64,000 nt of DNA, taken from an uncultured Paracoccaceae bacterium. GTDB taxonomy: Bacteria > Pseudomonadota > Alphaproteobacteria > Rhodobacterales > Rhodobacteraceae. The notes beneath the pieces are model-generated. The model made no database searches and was not told the DNA's origin. It saw only the letters and a list, made by a program, of their open reading frames with translations. Below, in pieces: positions 16,523 to 25,990 of the stretch (positions are counted from its first letter, which is position 1; every line of letters starts with the position of its first letter). Position numbers and translations under genes: made by a program. The DNA lies in assembly GCA_947495295.1 (NCBI GenBank), contig CANLYJ010000003.1, positions 310,001 to 374,000 of the forward strand, written 5' to 3'.

Positions 16523-19084
16523 TCAGTCTGGCGTCCGGGTCAGGACATTTTCCAGGTCAGCGTCTTCATAAGGTTTTGTCAGCACCGGAACATCGGCAAA
16601 TTTTTTCGGCATATCCCGTGCTTCACCGTATCCGCTGGCAAAGACGAAAGGGATTTGCATTTGTGACAGTTGATCAGCCACCGGAAAAACCATTTCCGTC
16701 CCCAGATTGATATCAAGAAGTGCAAAATCAAAACGGGCCTTCTTAAGCTCAGCCAAGGCAGTGGTGACACTAGGAACAATCTGCGTCTCGGCCACGCCCA
16801 AACGTTCCAAATGCAATTCGACATCCATGCCGATGATGATGTTATCCTCAACAATCAGAACACGGGTCGGGATAGCCCCTTGCGTCTCGCCCTCGGGCAA
16901 TGTGTCAGCAGCCGGGCTTTCCGCAACCGCAATGATGCTGTGTATGACCTTGGGCGGCAGCACGAACCGAGCCTCGACCCCTGTCAGCACAAACCGAAGC
17001 TCGGCTTCGCCGCCCAATTCAAAAGGAATGGATCGTTCGACAATCGTCGTTCCGAAACCACGACGATTGGGTGCATTCACCGCCGGACCACCGCTTTCGG
17101 TCCAGGACAGTACAAGGGCACCGTCATCGCTCGCTGCAATGTCGATATTCACACTGCCATGCTCGGATTTCAGCGCGCCGTATTTGACCGAATTGGTGAA
17201 CATCTCATGCAAGACCAAAGCGACAGTGGTGTAGGTCTCCGAAAAAAGCAGGGCGTCCGGGCCTACGACATTCAAACGCGATATCTTGCCGTCCAGATAG
17301 GCAGCCGCCTCGGTTGCGATCAACTGGCGCAAAGATGCAGGCTGCCAGTTTGACCCGGTGATCTGATCATGGGCCAAAGCAAGGGCATGGATACGGCCGC
17401 CCAGTGTTTTTGTGAATGAGGCGACACTGTCATGGCTTTCGGCACTTTGCTGCATGACCGCCTTGATCAGGTTCAGGATGTTATGCACACGGTGATTTAA
17501 CTCCGCGATCAGCAGTTCTTGTTGTTCCTGCGCGCGTGCGTGGTCGCGCAGGCGCACATCCGCCATCCGCAAGACAACTTCCATCAGCGTCACCCGCAAT
17601 GTCTCCGCCGCGCTGATCTGGGCTGTGGTCCATTCCTCACAATGACCGCTCACCGTCTCTTGCCAGGCTGCAAAGCTTTTGCGCGGGGTCAGTCGGGGAC
17701 CAAACGGCCCATGGGTCATTTCCTTTTCGGGCTTGCCCGCCCAACGGATTGATTTGGCAATCTCGCGGCGGAAAAGAACGATGAAATCGCGCTGTTTGCG
17801 TGACACCGGCAACACCAACAGCCCCGCAGCCCGGTCCGCAAAATCTGACACATCCGGGAAACTCTGGTTCAGGCTTTGGGCGGCAAAAATCTGGCCCGGC
17901 GCGACGGTGTTCAGAAACCCGACCAAGCCGCGAAACTCCTCTTCATTCGGGGTGCTGCCCACAGCGGTATAGGTGCCGTCAATCCAGCCCACTGCCCCGT
18001 CATGCGGGATCACATCCGCGATCATGGCGACAATTGCGCCAAAGTTGTTCGCGACCGACGTATCCTCTGCCAGTTGCACCATGATCTGATCATGCAACGT
18101 CTGACTGCGCAGGAACCCGATCTTCTCTTGCGCCGAAATCACCTGATCCAGACGGTATGAGAATAGCAAACCAAACAGTTCCAGCGCCGTGCGCAACGGA
18201 TAGGATGGCAGCTTTGCGCTGTTGTGATGACAGGCGAACAGGCCCCACAGTTTACCATTGCGTATGATCGACAGGGTCAACGTCGCGCCAACCCGCATGT
18301 TGCGCAAATATTCCATGTGAATGGGCGAATGGGCGCGGGTGACGCTCATCGTCAGATCAAGCGGTTCTTCATCTGGACCGTCAGCAGACACCAGTGCGCT
18401 GCCCTCGTCGGATGTGTCATACATGACGCGCAATTGGTTGCGCAGAAAAAGCGCGCGGGCTTGTTTGGGAATATCGGTCGCAGGATAGGTCAGGCCCAGA
18501 AAACTGTCCGCGTCGGCATCGCGCGCTTCAGCAATAACGGTGCCGCTGTCATCACTATTGAACCGGTAAACCTTCACCCGGTTCATCTGCGTCAGCGCCT
18601 TGATCTGGCGCACGGCCATATCGCACAATGCCGCGACAGTATCGCACCCATCCAACCGATCAATCATCGGGCGGATATAGGCGGTCAGATCGTCGCTTTG
18701 TTCGGGGTCGCTGCGTTCAAATTCGATGATCACATTTTCACCCGACCGGTGAAACGCGACATCACATAAGGGGCCCTCTTTGGTCACTTGCAACGAAAAC
18801 AAACGATCAATCACACCAATGGCCGCAATGATCGTCAACCGGGCACGTATCTTTTCGATAACCTCTTCCTGCAGCACGTCCGCCAACGGGCGCCCGATCA
18901 ACGCCCCGGCTGCACCACCCAACACATCCACGACGTTTTCAGAGGCATGATTGATAACCCAGTTCGATGTCACGGATATCAGGGCACCGAAATTCTGAAC
19001 GCGCCCGATGATGTGGATCGGCTCGCGATCACAATTGTTCAGGTCAACCGGTTCGATACCGGCGTCGGTATCAAGCTGCGGCAT
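16523..19084 (-). CDS. bphP: Bacteriophytochrome HWE-type histidine kinase with C-terminal receiver
   Basis: This 853-residue photoreceptor has a PAS domain containing the biliverdin-attachment Cys18 in LNNCDREPIHIIGRVQ. The GAF domain carries PATDIPKQAR at 201-210 and AHSPIHMEYL at about 251. The PHY domain has its tongue motif PRKSFAAW at about 467. An HWE-family kinase (HRVHN with His at about 531, W-T-E-S-G-G-P near 690) and a response-regulator receiver (VLIVEDN, LLDINLG acceptor Asp, LTKPYE) complete it. It senses red/far-red light. ATG 19084 is preferred; the frame upstream overlaps the heme oxygenase. The output is unknown because no separate regulator is adjacent. Confidence 0.95.
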   Translation of the reverse strand: MPQLDTDAGIEPVDLNNCDREPIHIIGRVQNFGALISVTSNWVINHASENVVDVLGGAAGALIGRPLADVLQEEVIEKIRARLTIIAAIGVIDRLFSLQVTKEGPLCDVAFHRSGENVIIEFERSDPEQSDDLTAYIRPMIDRLDGCDTVAALCDMAVRQIKALTQMNRVKVYRFNSDDSGTVIAEARDADADSFLGLTYPATDIPKQARALFLRNQLRVMYDTSDEGSALVSADGPDEEPLDLTMSVTRAHSPIHMEYLRNMRVGATLTLSIIRNGKLWGLFACHHNSAKLPSYPLRTALELFGLLFSYRLDQVISAQEKIGFLRSQTLHDQIMVQLAEDTSVANNFGAIVAMIADVIPHDGAVGWIDGTYTAVGSTPNEEEFRGLVGFLNTVAPGQIFAAQSLNQSFPDVSDFADRAAGLLVLPVSRKQRDFIVLFRREIAKSIRWAGKPEKEMTHGPFGPRLTPRKSFAAWQETVSGHCEEWTTAQISAAETLRVTLMEVVLRMADVRLRDHARAQEQQELLIAELNHRVHNILNLIKAVMQQSAESHDSVASFTKTLGGRIHALALAHDQITGSNWQPASLRQLIATEAAAYLDGKISRLNVVGPDALLFSETYTTVALVLHEMFTNSVKYGALKSEHGSVNIDIAASDDGALVLSWTESGGPAVNAPNRRGFGTTIVERSIPFELGGEAELRFVLTGVEARFVLPPKVIHSIIAVAESPAADTLPEGETQGAIPTRVLIVEDNIIIGMDVELHLERLGVAETQIVPSVTTALAELKKARFDFALLDINLGTEMVFPVADQLSQMQIPFVFASGYGEARDMPKKFADVPVLTKPYEDADLENVLTRTPD

Positions 19085-19625
19085 GTGCAGGTTTCTGTTT
19101 TTGGGCCTGTTCCAGGCAATCACGGAAAAGACCAAAGACCCGGTCCGCATCCGGGCCAAGCTGCGGCAACAATTGTTCCGGCACCGTGATCGTGTCAAAC
19201 GCGCGCATCAACCGGTGCCATGCCTGTTTCAGGCCATCACTGGCCAGGTAGGCGCCCGCCGACAGAACCGCCCGATCCGTCGATCTGGCCCAGCGGCGGT
19301 GCAAGACATGTTTGCCAAAATGCGACCCTGCTACAACATAGGCAACGGCCAGCGGATGAATGTTGCAGCGCGGTTCCAACCTGACAGGTAACATTGGCTT
19401 AACACCTATCTGTGCAAGATCGGCCGATAGATCAGCCAATGCGTTATGGATTGGCGCATACATCCAGTGGCGCGCAGGCAGGGTTTCCAACAGCACGGCA
19501 TAAGCCGCGTGATGAGTGCGCAAAAACACGGCATAGTCGCCCAGATCCGTCAGGATCAGCATGCTCATCCGCTGATCCAACTGATCATGGGTCGCAGACG
19601 TCCACTGCTTGAGCTGTAGCCGCAT
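19071..19625 (-). CDS. bphO: Biliverdin-producing heme oxygenase
   Basis: This 184-residue protein resembles bacterial heme oxygenases: LKQWTSATHDQLDQRMSML contains the proximal heme-ligand His, and VAYVVAGSHFGKHVLHRRW is the distal helix with its small-residue kink. It opens heme to biliverdin, CO and iron, supplying the chromophore for the next gene, which it overlaps by 14 bases. ATG 19625 has GGAGAA six bases upstream, so the longer frame to 19805 is rejected. Confidence 0.92.
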   Translation of the reverse strand: MRLQLKQWTSATHDQLDQRMSMLILTDLGDYAVFLRTHHAAYAVLLETLPARHWMYAPIHNALADLSADLAQIGVKPMLPVRLEPRCNIHPLAVAYVVAGSHFGKHVLHRRWARSTDRAVLSAGAYLASDGLKQAWHRLMRAFDTITVPEQLLPQLGPDADRVFGLFRDCLEQAQKQKPAHAAA

Positions 19626-19919
19626 CAAGTATTCTCCTTGGTGCCTTGTTCCATGTCGGCGGTGTGTCTTGGCGTCCAAACGCCGTAATGAAGGTGAAAC
19701 ATAATCATCGTCGGCAAGCAATCTACGCGCGATTAAAATCTTTCGCATACAACCAAAAATAGGCCGTTCAAAGGTCTGACGAGAGTCTGAAGAAGTGGTT
19801 AACAAAGTGTTAATTTCTTGTGCTGCTCAGGTAAACACAACCCATGCGGGAATAACTGAGAAGACGACATGCGGAACGCCGGGCTGCGCGGTCTCTCCTC
19901 GGTCACATCTACGCTGGAA
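19626..19919. other. Intergenic region upstream of heme oxygenase
   Basis: About 294 bases separate the protease stop and the heme oxygenase start, both on the minus strand. The segment is relatively AT-rich around 19725-19850, likely holding the bphO-bphP promoter. I see no terminator hairpin with T-tract and no convincing ORF. Confidence 0.4.
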
Positions 19920-21566
19920 TTACAGGATAAAGTCGTCCGCAGTCAGACTTGTCAGCCCCAGCACTGCAATCTCCATATCGGCCAGACCATCGCCATTGCG
20001 ATCAATCTGGACAATCGTGTCAGCGCCGGAATCCGCAAACCGAAGTTCACCCGCAGTGTTGGTAAAACCGGTGGTGATCACTGTGAACGCCTGATCCCCT
20101 GCATCAACCAGATCAGCATCAATGCCGCTGACATCAATAACATCCGCGCCAGACACAAAATCAAGGATAGTGTCGCGGCTGCCAGCACCCGCCCAGCTAT
20201 CGCTGAGGAAGTTAAAGACAAAGCGGTCATTGTCAGCACCACCTGTCAACTGATCCGCCCCCATACCGCCAAGCAGCACATCAGCCCCTGAACCGCCGTC
20301 CAGCGTGTCGGCACCCCGACCGCCATTCAGGACGTCATTGGCAGCAGCACCCTGCAACAGGTCATTACCACCACCGCCATTCAACGTATCGCGCCCGGTG
20401 CCCCCGATCAGGGTATCCGCACCACTGCCGCCGTTCAGCACATTGGTGCCGCTGTCGCCAACAAGCGTATCAGCGCCCGCATCGCCGGACAGTTGATCAT
20501 TGCCTGAACCCGCGCTCAGATCGTCATCGCCCGTGCCGCCGCGCAGCGTGTCGCGGTCAGCACCGCCGTTCAGGTCATCGGCCCCGGCACCGCCCAGCAA
20601 AAAATCATTCCCAGCATTGCCGCTAAGGCTGTTATTGGCGGCGTTGCCAATCATCCGATCATCACCCGACCCGCCAACACCGTTTTCGATCACAACGCCA
20701 TTCGCGATGGTGAAGCCGCCCTTGATGCCTGACGCGACAGACACAAAACCGCCACCACCGGGATTATAGTCCAGCGTCGCGGCCCGCAGGTCAATCACCG
20801 CATCCCGGCTGCCGCTATATTGCATGGTGTCGTTACCACCGGCATCCCAAATCGCCTGCCATCCGGCACCATCAGAATTGCTGTTATCCAGCATGTAGGT
20901 GTTACCGCCCGTATTATGACTCATATTTGCGCCATACATCTGTTGCAGCAACGCGATATCGAATGCCATGGGCCCGAATTCAAACCCGAAATTATCGCTG
21001 TTTGATCGGATGCGATTGTAACCGCCATTGTAAGACATCGCAGTCCAGATGCCTTGGTTCAATTCACTGCGGCCATAGCTAAAGAATGGTTCCGTAACAC
21101 CGGACAATATCCGGTCTCCATCATGCGGATGATCTAGCCCAAGCCCATGCAGGAATTCATGCACCATCGTCGTAAAGCCCAGACCGCCCGCTCGAAGCCC
21201 ATCAGACGTCCAGCCATACCCGTCGGAGTTGAAGACGCCAACATTTGTGCGTCCGAATATCTCATAAAAGTATCCAAGGCTGTTGGGCCCATCAAATGAA
21301 CGTGTGTTCAAAACAAGCTGAAAGTCAGCGTTGGGATCGTTTGTAACCTCAAACGTCAGATTGGTGACGGCAGCGATCGTGGCGAATGCCGCCTCCGCGC
21401 GCGCGCGTTCAAAAGCTGACCAGCCGTCAGAGACTTCGTAAAAACCGTTTTTGGCAGGCGTCTGACCAGCTCCAACAAAATGCACGGTCACGACGCCGTC
21501 GGCGTCAAAACGCTGCGTACCTGAAACCAAAGAATCAACAGGGCTACTATCAGGAATGGTCGGCAT
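19920..21566 (-). CDS. Serralysin-like M10 metalloprotease with RTX repeats
   Basis: This 548-residue protein has no signal peptide, as expected for type I secretion. The zinc motif HEFLHGLGLDH is at 136-146 and the Met-turn TAMSY at 175-179. Residues about 300-440 hold at least ten glycine-rich calcium-binding nonapeptides of the GGxGxDxLx type. A C-terminal block (NDRFVFNFLSDSWAGAGSRD, FVSGADVIDVSGID) matches the peptidase M10 serralysin C-terminal domain that carries the secretion signal. It would be an extracellular, calcium-stabilised protease. No dedicated ABC exporter genes are nearby. Confidence 0.93.
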   Translation of the reverse strand: MPTIPDSSPVDSLVSGTQRFDADGVVTVHFVGAGQTPAKNGFYEVSDGWSAFERARAEAAFATIAAVTNLTFEVTNDPNADFQLVLNTRSFDGPNSLGYFYEIFGRTNVGVFNSDGYGWTSDGLRAGGLGFTTMVHEFLHGLGLDHPHDGDRILSGVTEPFFSYGRSELNQGIWTAMSYNGGYNRIRSNSDNFGFEFGPMAFDIALLQQMYGANMSHNTGGNTYMLDNSNSDGAGWQAIWDAGGNDTMQYSGSRDAVIDLRAATLDYNPGGGGFVSVASGIKGGFTIANGVVIENGVGGSGDDRMIGNAANNSLSGNAGNDFLLGGAGADDLNGGADRDTLRGGTGDDDLSAGSGNDQLSGDAGADTLVGDSGTNVLNGGSGADTLIGGTGRDTLNGGGGNDLLQGAAANDVLNGGRGADTLDGGSGADVLLGGMGADQLTGGADNDRFVFNFLSDSWAGAGSRDTILDFVSGADVIDVSGIDADLVDAGDQAFTVITTGFTNTAGELRFADSGADTIVQIDRNGDGLADMEIAVLGLTSLTADDFIL

Positions 21567-21782
21567 CGGAAAATGTCCTGCTTAAAGGGCGTACTCGTTC
21601 TATTCATGCCAAATACCGTTCACCTGACAAGGTCAACGCTTGGCGATTTATTTGGCTAAAAACTACTTAACTGTGGCAAAAATCAGGACAACGCTGACGG
21701 CATCTTTCAACCTGTTGATTTTTGTCGCTATAGTCGCCTCAAAACGTGCCAAACAATGCCGGCCCAACGACAGGACACATTC
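21567..21782. promoter_or_regulatory. Divergent promoter region with a 9-bp inverted repeat
   Basis: This AT-rich gap lies between the divergent protease and lipoprotein genes. CAAAAATCA (21677-21685) and TGATTTTTG (21716-21724) form a perfect inverted pair 30 bases apart, a possible operator. No ORF is seen. Confidence 0.3.
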
Positions 21783-22706
21783 ATGACCAACCGTTCAACC
21801 AAGCCCCTGATGCTGATCACTGCCATAAGCCTGGCGGCCTGTGGCGGCAGCGGCGGTGACCGCACAACCAACAACCCGGCCCGGCCTGTTCCGGGGACAA
21901 ATGGGCTTGATTACGGCTTTCCGGGTCAGCAGATCAGTGATGCGGAAGGCAATGAAGTCACCCAGAATGCCGCCGGTTTCGAAGGCACAACCGCGTCCAT
22001 AGCACCCAATAGCATCACATTGGCCAACGGGTTTACCAGCAACAGCACAAATACCGGCAGCGGCACGGTACAGATTTTCGGCCAGACGGTGACCATCACA
22101 AACGGTGTCGGCACGCTGGCGAATGGACAAACCGTCAATATCAATTTCGACCCGTCACGCTCTGGCACATATGCGGGCGCGGTCGAGGCGGTGTCTTACG
22201 GCTCCGCCCAACCCGGCATCCTATCCCCACAGGACGGTGAAACGCATGCGGTTTTCGGGTTTGAAACCAATCCAACGACAATCGCTGGCTTTGACGCCGT
22301 GACCGGCAATGTCACCTATCAGGGTGGCTTTCAGGCGTCCGGTCTGGTGCGCGACAATGGCGGAGCGCAGATTGGCGCCAATGATGGCACCGAAATGGAA
22401 GGAACCGTGGAAATCACGGCCAATTTCCTTTCGGACACGGCCAGTGGCACGCTTGACGGGACCTACAACACAGGCGCTGGCGACATCGATGTCGATCTGA
22501 CCATGACCAATGCCGCGATCACCGGCAACGGGTTCGCCGGAACCTTGACCTGCACAGGACCATGCAGCGGCACATCCAACCTTGACGCGACATTCTACGG
22601 ACCAAATGCGGATGAACTTGGCGGGGTACTTGCGCTGGATGTGACCCAAGATTCGAATGGTGAACAGTATGACGGGGTCGGCACTTTCATCATCACGCGC
22701 CAGTAG
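21783..22706 (+). CDS. Lipoprotein with TbpB-like beta-barrel domain
   Basis: This 307-residue protein has a lipoprotein signal ending SLAACGGSGGD, so Cys is lipidated. The body is low-complexity, rich in Thr/Gly/Asn/Ala. The C-terminal half alternates glycine strands: TGNVTYQGGFQASGLV, GTEMEGTVEITANFLSDTAS, GTLDGTYNTGAGDIDVDL. This is typical of transferrin-binding-protein-like barrels, whose members are surface lipoproteins often exported by Slam. Two cysteines (LTCTGPC) lie near the end. No receptor or Slam gene is adjacent; the ligand is unknown. ATG 21783 is used over an upstream frame. Confidence 0.7.
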   Translation: MTNRSTKPLMLITAISLAACGGSGGDRTTNNPARPVPGTNGLDYGFPGQQISDAEGNEVTQNAAGFEGTTASIAPNSITLANGFTSNSTNTGSGTVQIFGQTVTITNGVGTLANGQTVNINFDPSRSGTYAGAVEAVSYGSAQPGILSPQDGETHAVFGFETNPTTIAGFDAVTGNVTYQGGFQASGLVRDNGGAQIGANDGTEMEGTVEITANFLSDTASGTLDGTYNTGAGDIDVDLTMTNAAITGNGFAGTLTCTGPCSGTSNLDATFYGPNADELGGVLALDVTQDSNGEQYDGVGTFIITRQ

Positions 22707-22773
22707 GATGGTTTGACATTCGCACCACTAATCAACGCCTTACGTCGCAGTCTTGGTCCAAAAATTGGGATGG

Positions 22774-22863
22774 TGGCGGAGGCTCAGGGATTCGAACCCT
22801 GGGAGGACTTTCACCCTCGTCGGTTTTCAAGACCGGTGCATTCGACCACTCTGCCAAACCTCC
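22774..22863 (-). tRNA. tRNA-Ser (anticodon TGA)
   Basis: On the minus strand the 90-nt gene begins GGAGGTTTGGCAGAG and ends CCTCCGCCA, with CCA encoded. The anticodon loop reads CTTGAAA (TGA), the T arm is GGTTCGAATCC, and a long variable arm typical of serine tRNAs is present. Confidence 0.96.
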
Positions 22864-23159
22864 GTGCGGGACCGTTTAGCGCCCAATTTATGATTCGGAA
22901 AGTGCGATTGGTCCTGACCCGCGAACGGCACCCGGAATCACGGCATCAACGCCTTGTCAGCAACAATGGGGAAATCCGCCGACAAAATGGCGCAAAGCCT
23001 TCCAAAACAGCATTTCCAACGCTATCGTTGCTGAAAAATCAGGGTGCGCAGGCAATCGATCGGAAGAACAAGATGTTTTCGTTTGATATGCGCGTGTCAC
23101 GGCAGCAGGCAAAAGGGCGGCAGACCCTGTCAAATCGGGGCGGAACGAAGGGGCAAAAC
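22864..23159. other. Intergenic region between tRNA-Ser and SPOR gene
   Basis: About 296 bases containing the tRNA promoter (leftward) and the promoter of the following operon (rightward). A frame stays open through it but has no coding character and also crosses the tRNA, so no gene is called. Confidence 0.4.
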
Positions 23160-24182
23160 ATGACGGGCATCACAATACGACAATCCAGACTTCAGCGGGC
23201 ATCACTATGCGTGATTGCTGCATTCGGTTTGGCGGCATGCGACGAAAATGGGGGGGTTGCGTTTCCCGGCGGTGCAAGCAGCAGCGCGCAAACCTCCATC
23301 GGCGTGCCGTTGCAAACCACCACAACGGAAAAAGACGTGGAACGGCCCGATATTTTCGAGGTGAATGATCGGGGCCTTTGGGACGGACGACCATCGCTTG
23401 GCGGTGCTTGGGTGGCACACCCGGATGTGAAAGAGCCCGAACGCGCACTGATCCGCAACACTGCCACCGGTGAAACTGTTGTCGGCGCCCTGTTCCGGCG
23501 GGAACGCGAAAATCCCGGCCCATTGCTGCAAATCTCATCTGATGTGGCCGAAGAACTGGGCGTTCTGCCCGGCGCACCAACCGAGCTATATGTCGTGGCA
23601 CTGCGCCGCCAAGAGGTCACAGAGGCCGTGGAAGGCGAAGAGCCAGTCGAAGCTAACCCTGTTGTCGCTGATCTGGCAAACCCGGTGAATGTTGAAGCCA
23701 CGCCGCTGGAACCGGCAGCCGCCACTGCTGGTGCCACAGCAGAAACCGCAGGCAATGCGGCCGAAACCGCCGTTGCGGTGGCCCTGCCCGCGGCCACGGC
23801 TGTTGCCGCCGCCGCGACCCCTGACACGGATGACACCGATGATGACATCGTTGAAGTGAACCTGCCCCCGGCAGAACCCACAGTGCAAGCCGATCAGCCA
23901 GAGGCGGCACCGGTTGCCGCCGTCGTTGCATTGCCCGCCGCCACAACAGGCCCACGCTTTCAAATCGGGGTGTTCAGCGTTGAACCCAACGCCGAAAACG
24001 CCGGGGCCCTGCTGCGCAACGCGGGTATTCCCACATCGGTCGTGGCCCAGGATGCCGGTGGGCGGGTCGTTTGGCTGGTGGTATCATCACCCGCCGAAGA
24101 CGATGCAAACGCTGACGCCACATTGGCCCGGATCAAAGAGGCCGGCTTTGTCGACGCCGTCCTGATCGAGGCTGATAGCTGA
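23160..24182 (+). CDS. SPOR-domain lipoprotein
   Basis: This 340-residue protein has a signal ending FGLAAC, a probable lipidation site. Residues about 60-165 form a conserved globular part (DRGLWDGRPSLGGAWVAHPD, GALFRRERENPGPLLQIS). An Ala/Val/Thr/Pro-rich spacer (about 180-260) leads to a C-terminal SPOR domain (FQIGVFSVEPNAENAGALLR to the end) that would bind denuded peptidoglycan at the septum. ATG 23160 has AAGGGG seven bases upstream. It precedes a D-Ala-D-Ala carboxypeptidase by 21 bases, consistent with a wall-related role. Confidence 0.88.
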   Translation: MTGITIRQSRLQRASLCVIAAFGLAACDENGGVAFPGGASSSAQTSIGVPLQTTTTEKDVERPDIFEVNDRGLWDGRPSLGGAWVAHPDVKEPERALIRNTATGETVVGALFRRERENPGPLLQISSDVAEELGVLPGAPTELYVVALRRQEVTEAVEGEEPVEANPVVADLANPVNVEATPLEPAAATAGATAETAGNAAETAVAVALPAATAVAAAATPDTDDTDDDIVEVNLPPAEPTVQADQPEAAPVAAVVALPAATTGPRFQIGVFSVEPNAENAGALLRNAGIPTSVVAQDAGGRVVWLVVSSPAEDDANADATLARIKEAGFVDAVLIEADS

Positions 24183-24203
24183 CCCCACATAGGAGCATAG
24201 ACA

Positions 24204-25385
24204 ATGCAATTCTCCGCTCTGCGCCTTGGCGTGACCGCCCTGATTTTCAGCGCTTCGGCAAGCTTTGCCCAAACTTTTGATACACGGGCACAAGCGGCTT
24301 ATGTGTTTGACCAGACGACAGGCACCGTTCTGCTGGAAAAAGACGAAGACACGCCCCTGCCCCCGGCGTCGATGTCCAAGCTGATGACGATCTATATGGC
24401 GTTTGAAGCTGTGGCCAAGGGACGGCTGGAAATTGATGAGCTGCTACCGGTCTCGACAGAGGCGGCAGCCTATGGCGGGTCATCGATGTTTCTGGACACC
24501 ACCGACCGGGTCAGCGTCGAAGACTTGCTGCGCGGTGTCATCGTGCTGTCTGGCAATGACGCCAGCGCCGTTCTGGCAGAGGCACTATCACCTGACGGCA
24601 CAGAAGCCGGGTTCGCCCGGATGATGACAGAACGCGCCCGGCAAATGGGCATGATGAATTCGACCTTCGCCAATTCCAACGGCTGGCCTGCCGCCGGGCA
24701 TCGCATGTCGATGGAAGACCTTGGTATTCTGGCCAACCGGATCATCACCGACTATCCCACATTCTATCCGCTATTCGCCGAAATCGAATTTGCCTTTGAC
24801 GGGCGGGTCCCGTCGAATTCGCGCAACCGCAATCCACTGCTGAACCTTGGCATCGGGGCGGATGGGCTGAAAACCGGTCACACCCAAGAAGCAGGCTATG
24901 GGCTGGTCGGATCCGCCAAACAAGGTGACCGCCGCGTGATCTTTGTGATCACCGGCCTTGATAGTCAGGTTGCCCGCGCCGAAGAAGCCGAAAAAATCGT
25001 CAACTGGGCGTTCAGGCAATTCGCGCAAAAGGAAGTTGCCCGCGAAGGCACACGTATCGCAGAGGCTGACATCTGGATGGGCGGTGTCCCCACAGTGGGC
25101 CTGACCGTGTCAGAGGACCTGTCACTGCTGGTGCCAATCCTGAATCAGGGCACGCTGGATGCGGAAGTCGTCTATGACGGCCCGATTGAGGCACCCGTCA
25201 GCGCCGGCGATGAGCTTGCCGAACTGGTGATCACCCTGGACGGCTTGCCGGAAAAACGCATCCCCCTGGTGGCAGAGGCTGATGTGGCGCGCGGCGGCTT
25301 TACCACCCGGCTGCGCACGGCCGCCACAGTTCTGTGGGACAAATTCGGCCCCGGCACGGGCGACGCGGTGCCAGAAGAGGCATGA
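24204..25385 (+). CDS. dacC: D-alanyl-D-alanine carboxypeptidase (PBP5/6 family)
   Basis: This 393-residue protein has a signal peptide (LIFSASASFA-Q) and the serine-penicillin-binding motifs SMSK (56-59), SGN (116-118) and KTG (within GLKTGHTQEAG). A C-terminal beta domain (LSLLVPILNQGTLDAEVVYD) and an amphipathic-type end follow. It trims the terminal D-Ala from peptidoglycan pentapeptides in the periplasm. Its stop overlaps the tmk start (ATGA). Confidence 0.95.
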   Translation: MQFSALRLGVTALIFSASASFAQTFDTRAQAAYVFDQTTGTVLLEKDEDTPLPPASMSKLMTIYMAFEAVAKGRLEIDELLPVSTEAAAYGGSSMFLDTTDRVSVEDLLRGVIVLSGNDASAVLAEALSPDGTEAGFARMMTERARQMGMMNSTFANSNGWPAAGHRMSMEDLGILANRIITDYPTFYPLFAEIEFAFDGRVPSNSRNRNPLLNLGIGADGLKTGHTQEAGYGLVGSAKQGDRRVIFVITGLDSQVARAEEAEKIVNWAFRQFAQKEVAREGTRIAEADIWMGGVPTVGLTVSEDLSLLVPILNQGTLDAEVVYDGPIEAPVSAGDELAELVITLDGLPEKRIPLVAEADVARGGFTTRLRTAATVLWDKFGPGTGDAVPEEA

Positions 25386-25990
25386 CAAGACCCCGTTTCA
25401 TTACGTTTGAAGGTATCGACGGTTCCGGCAAATCCACCCAATCCCGACGTTTTGCTGACCACCTGCGCGCGCAAGGTCAGGATGTTGTCCTGACCCGTGA
25501 ACCGGGCGGCAGCCCGGGGGCGGAGGAAATTCGGCAACTGGTGTTGACCGGCGATCCCGACCGCTGGTCCGCCGAAACCGAAATCCTGCTTTTTACCGCA
25601 TCACGGCGGGACCATCTGGAAAAGACCATCGAACCGGCTCTGGCTTCAGGGCAAACCGTGATCTCTGACCGGTTTGCCGACAGCACGCGGGTCTATCAGG
25701 GGGCCACTCGCGGTGATCTGCGCAATATGGTGGACCAGTTGCATACGCTCATGATCGGGCGCGAACCCGACCTGACTTTCATCATTGATATGGATCCGGC
25801 CACCGCCCTTGAACGTGGGCTTGCGCGTAAATCCGGCGAGGACCGGTTCGAGGATTTCGGCCTGTCATTTCAGGAAACCCTGCGCCACGGCTTTCTTGCC
25901 CTTGCCCATGCCCATCCCGAACGCTGCGTGCTGATCGATGGCAACCGGACTGCGGATCAGATCGCCTCTGAAATTGCGGCCCACGCATGA
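25382..25990 (+). CDS. tmk: Thymidylate kinase
   Basis: This 202-residue protein has the P-loop FEGIDGSGKSTQSRR near residue 8 and the DR-type LTREPGGSPGAEEIR motif. The lid region and SDRFADSTRVYQGA complete the TMPK family pattern. It phosphorylates dTMP to dTDP for DNA synthesis. It is coupled by 4-base overlaps to dacC upstream and holB downstream. Confidence 0.97.
   Translation: MTRPRFITFEGIDGSGKSTQSRRFADHLRAQGQDVVLTREPGGSPGAEEIRQLVLTGDPDRWSAETEILLFTASRRDHLEKTIEPALASGQTVISDRFADSTRVYQGATRGDLRNMVDQLHTLMIGREPDLTFIIDMDPATALERGLARKSGEDRFEDFGLSFQETLRHGFLALAHAHPERCVLIDGNRTADQIASEIAAHA

Noticed and set aside
19869..20291. Plus-strand ORF at the end of the protease gene
   Set aside because: Most of it is antisense to RTX-coding sequence, and no ribosome site or recognisable domain is present.
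20280..20670. Apparent tandem DNA repeats resembling a CRISPR-like array
   Set aside because: The repetition is protein-coding: glycine/aspartate RTX nonapeptides of the metalloprotease, with no spacers or conserved repeat units.
22713..23159. N-terminal extension of the SPOR protein frame
   Set aside because: The frame runs through tRNA-Ser on the other strand; a strong ribosome site and signal peptide mark ATG 23160 as the start.
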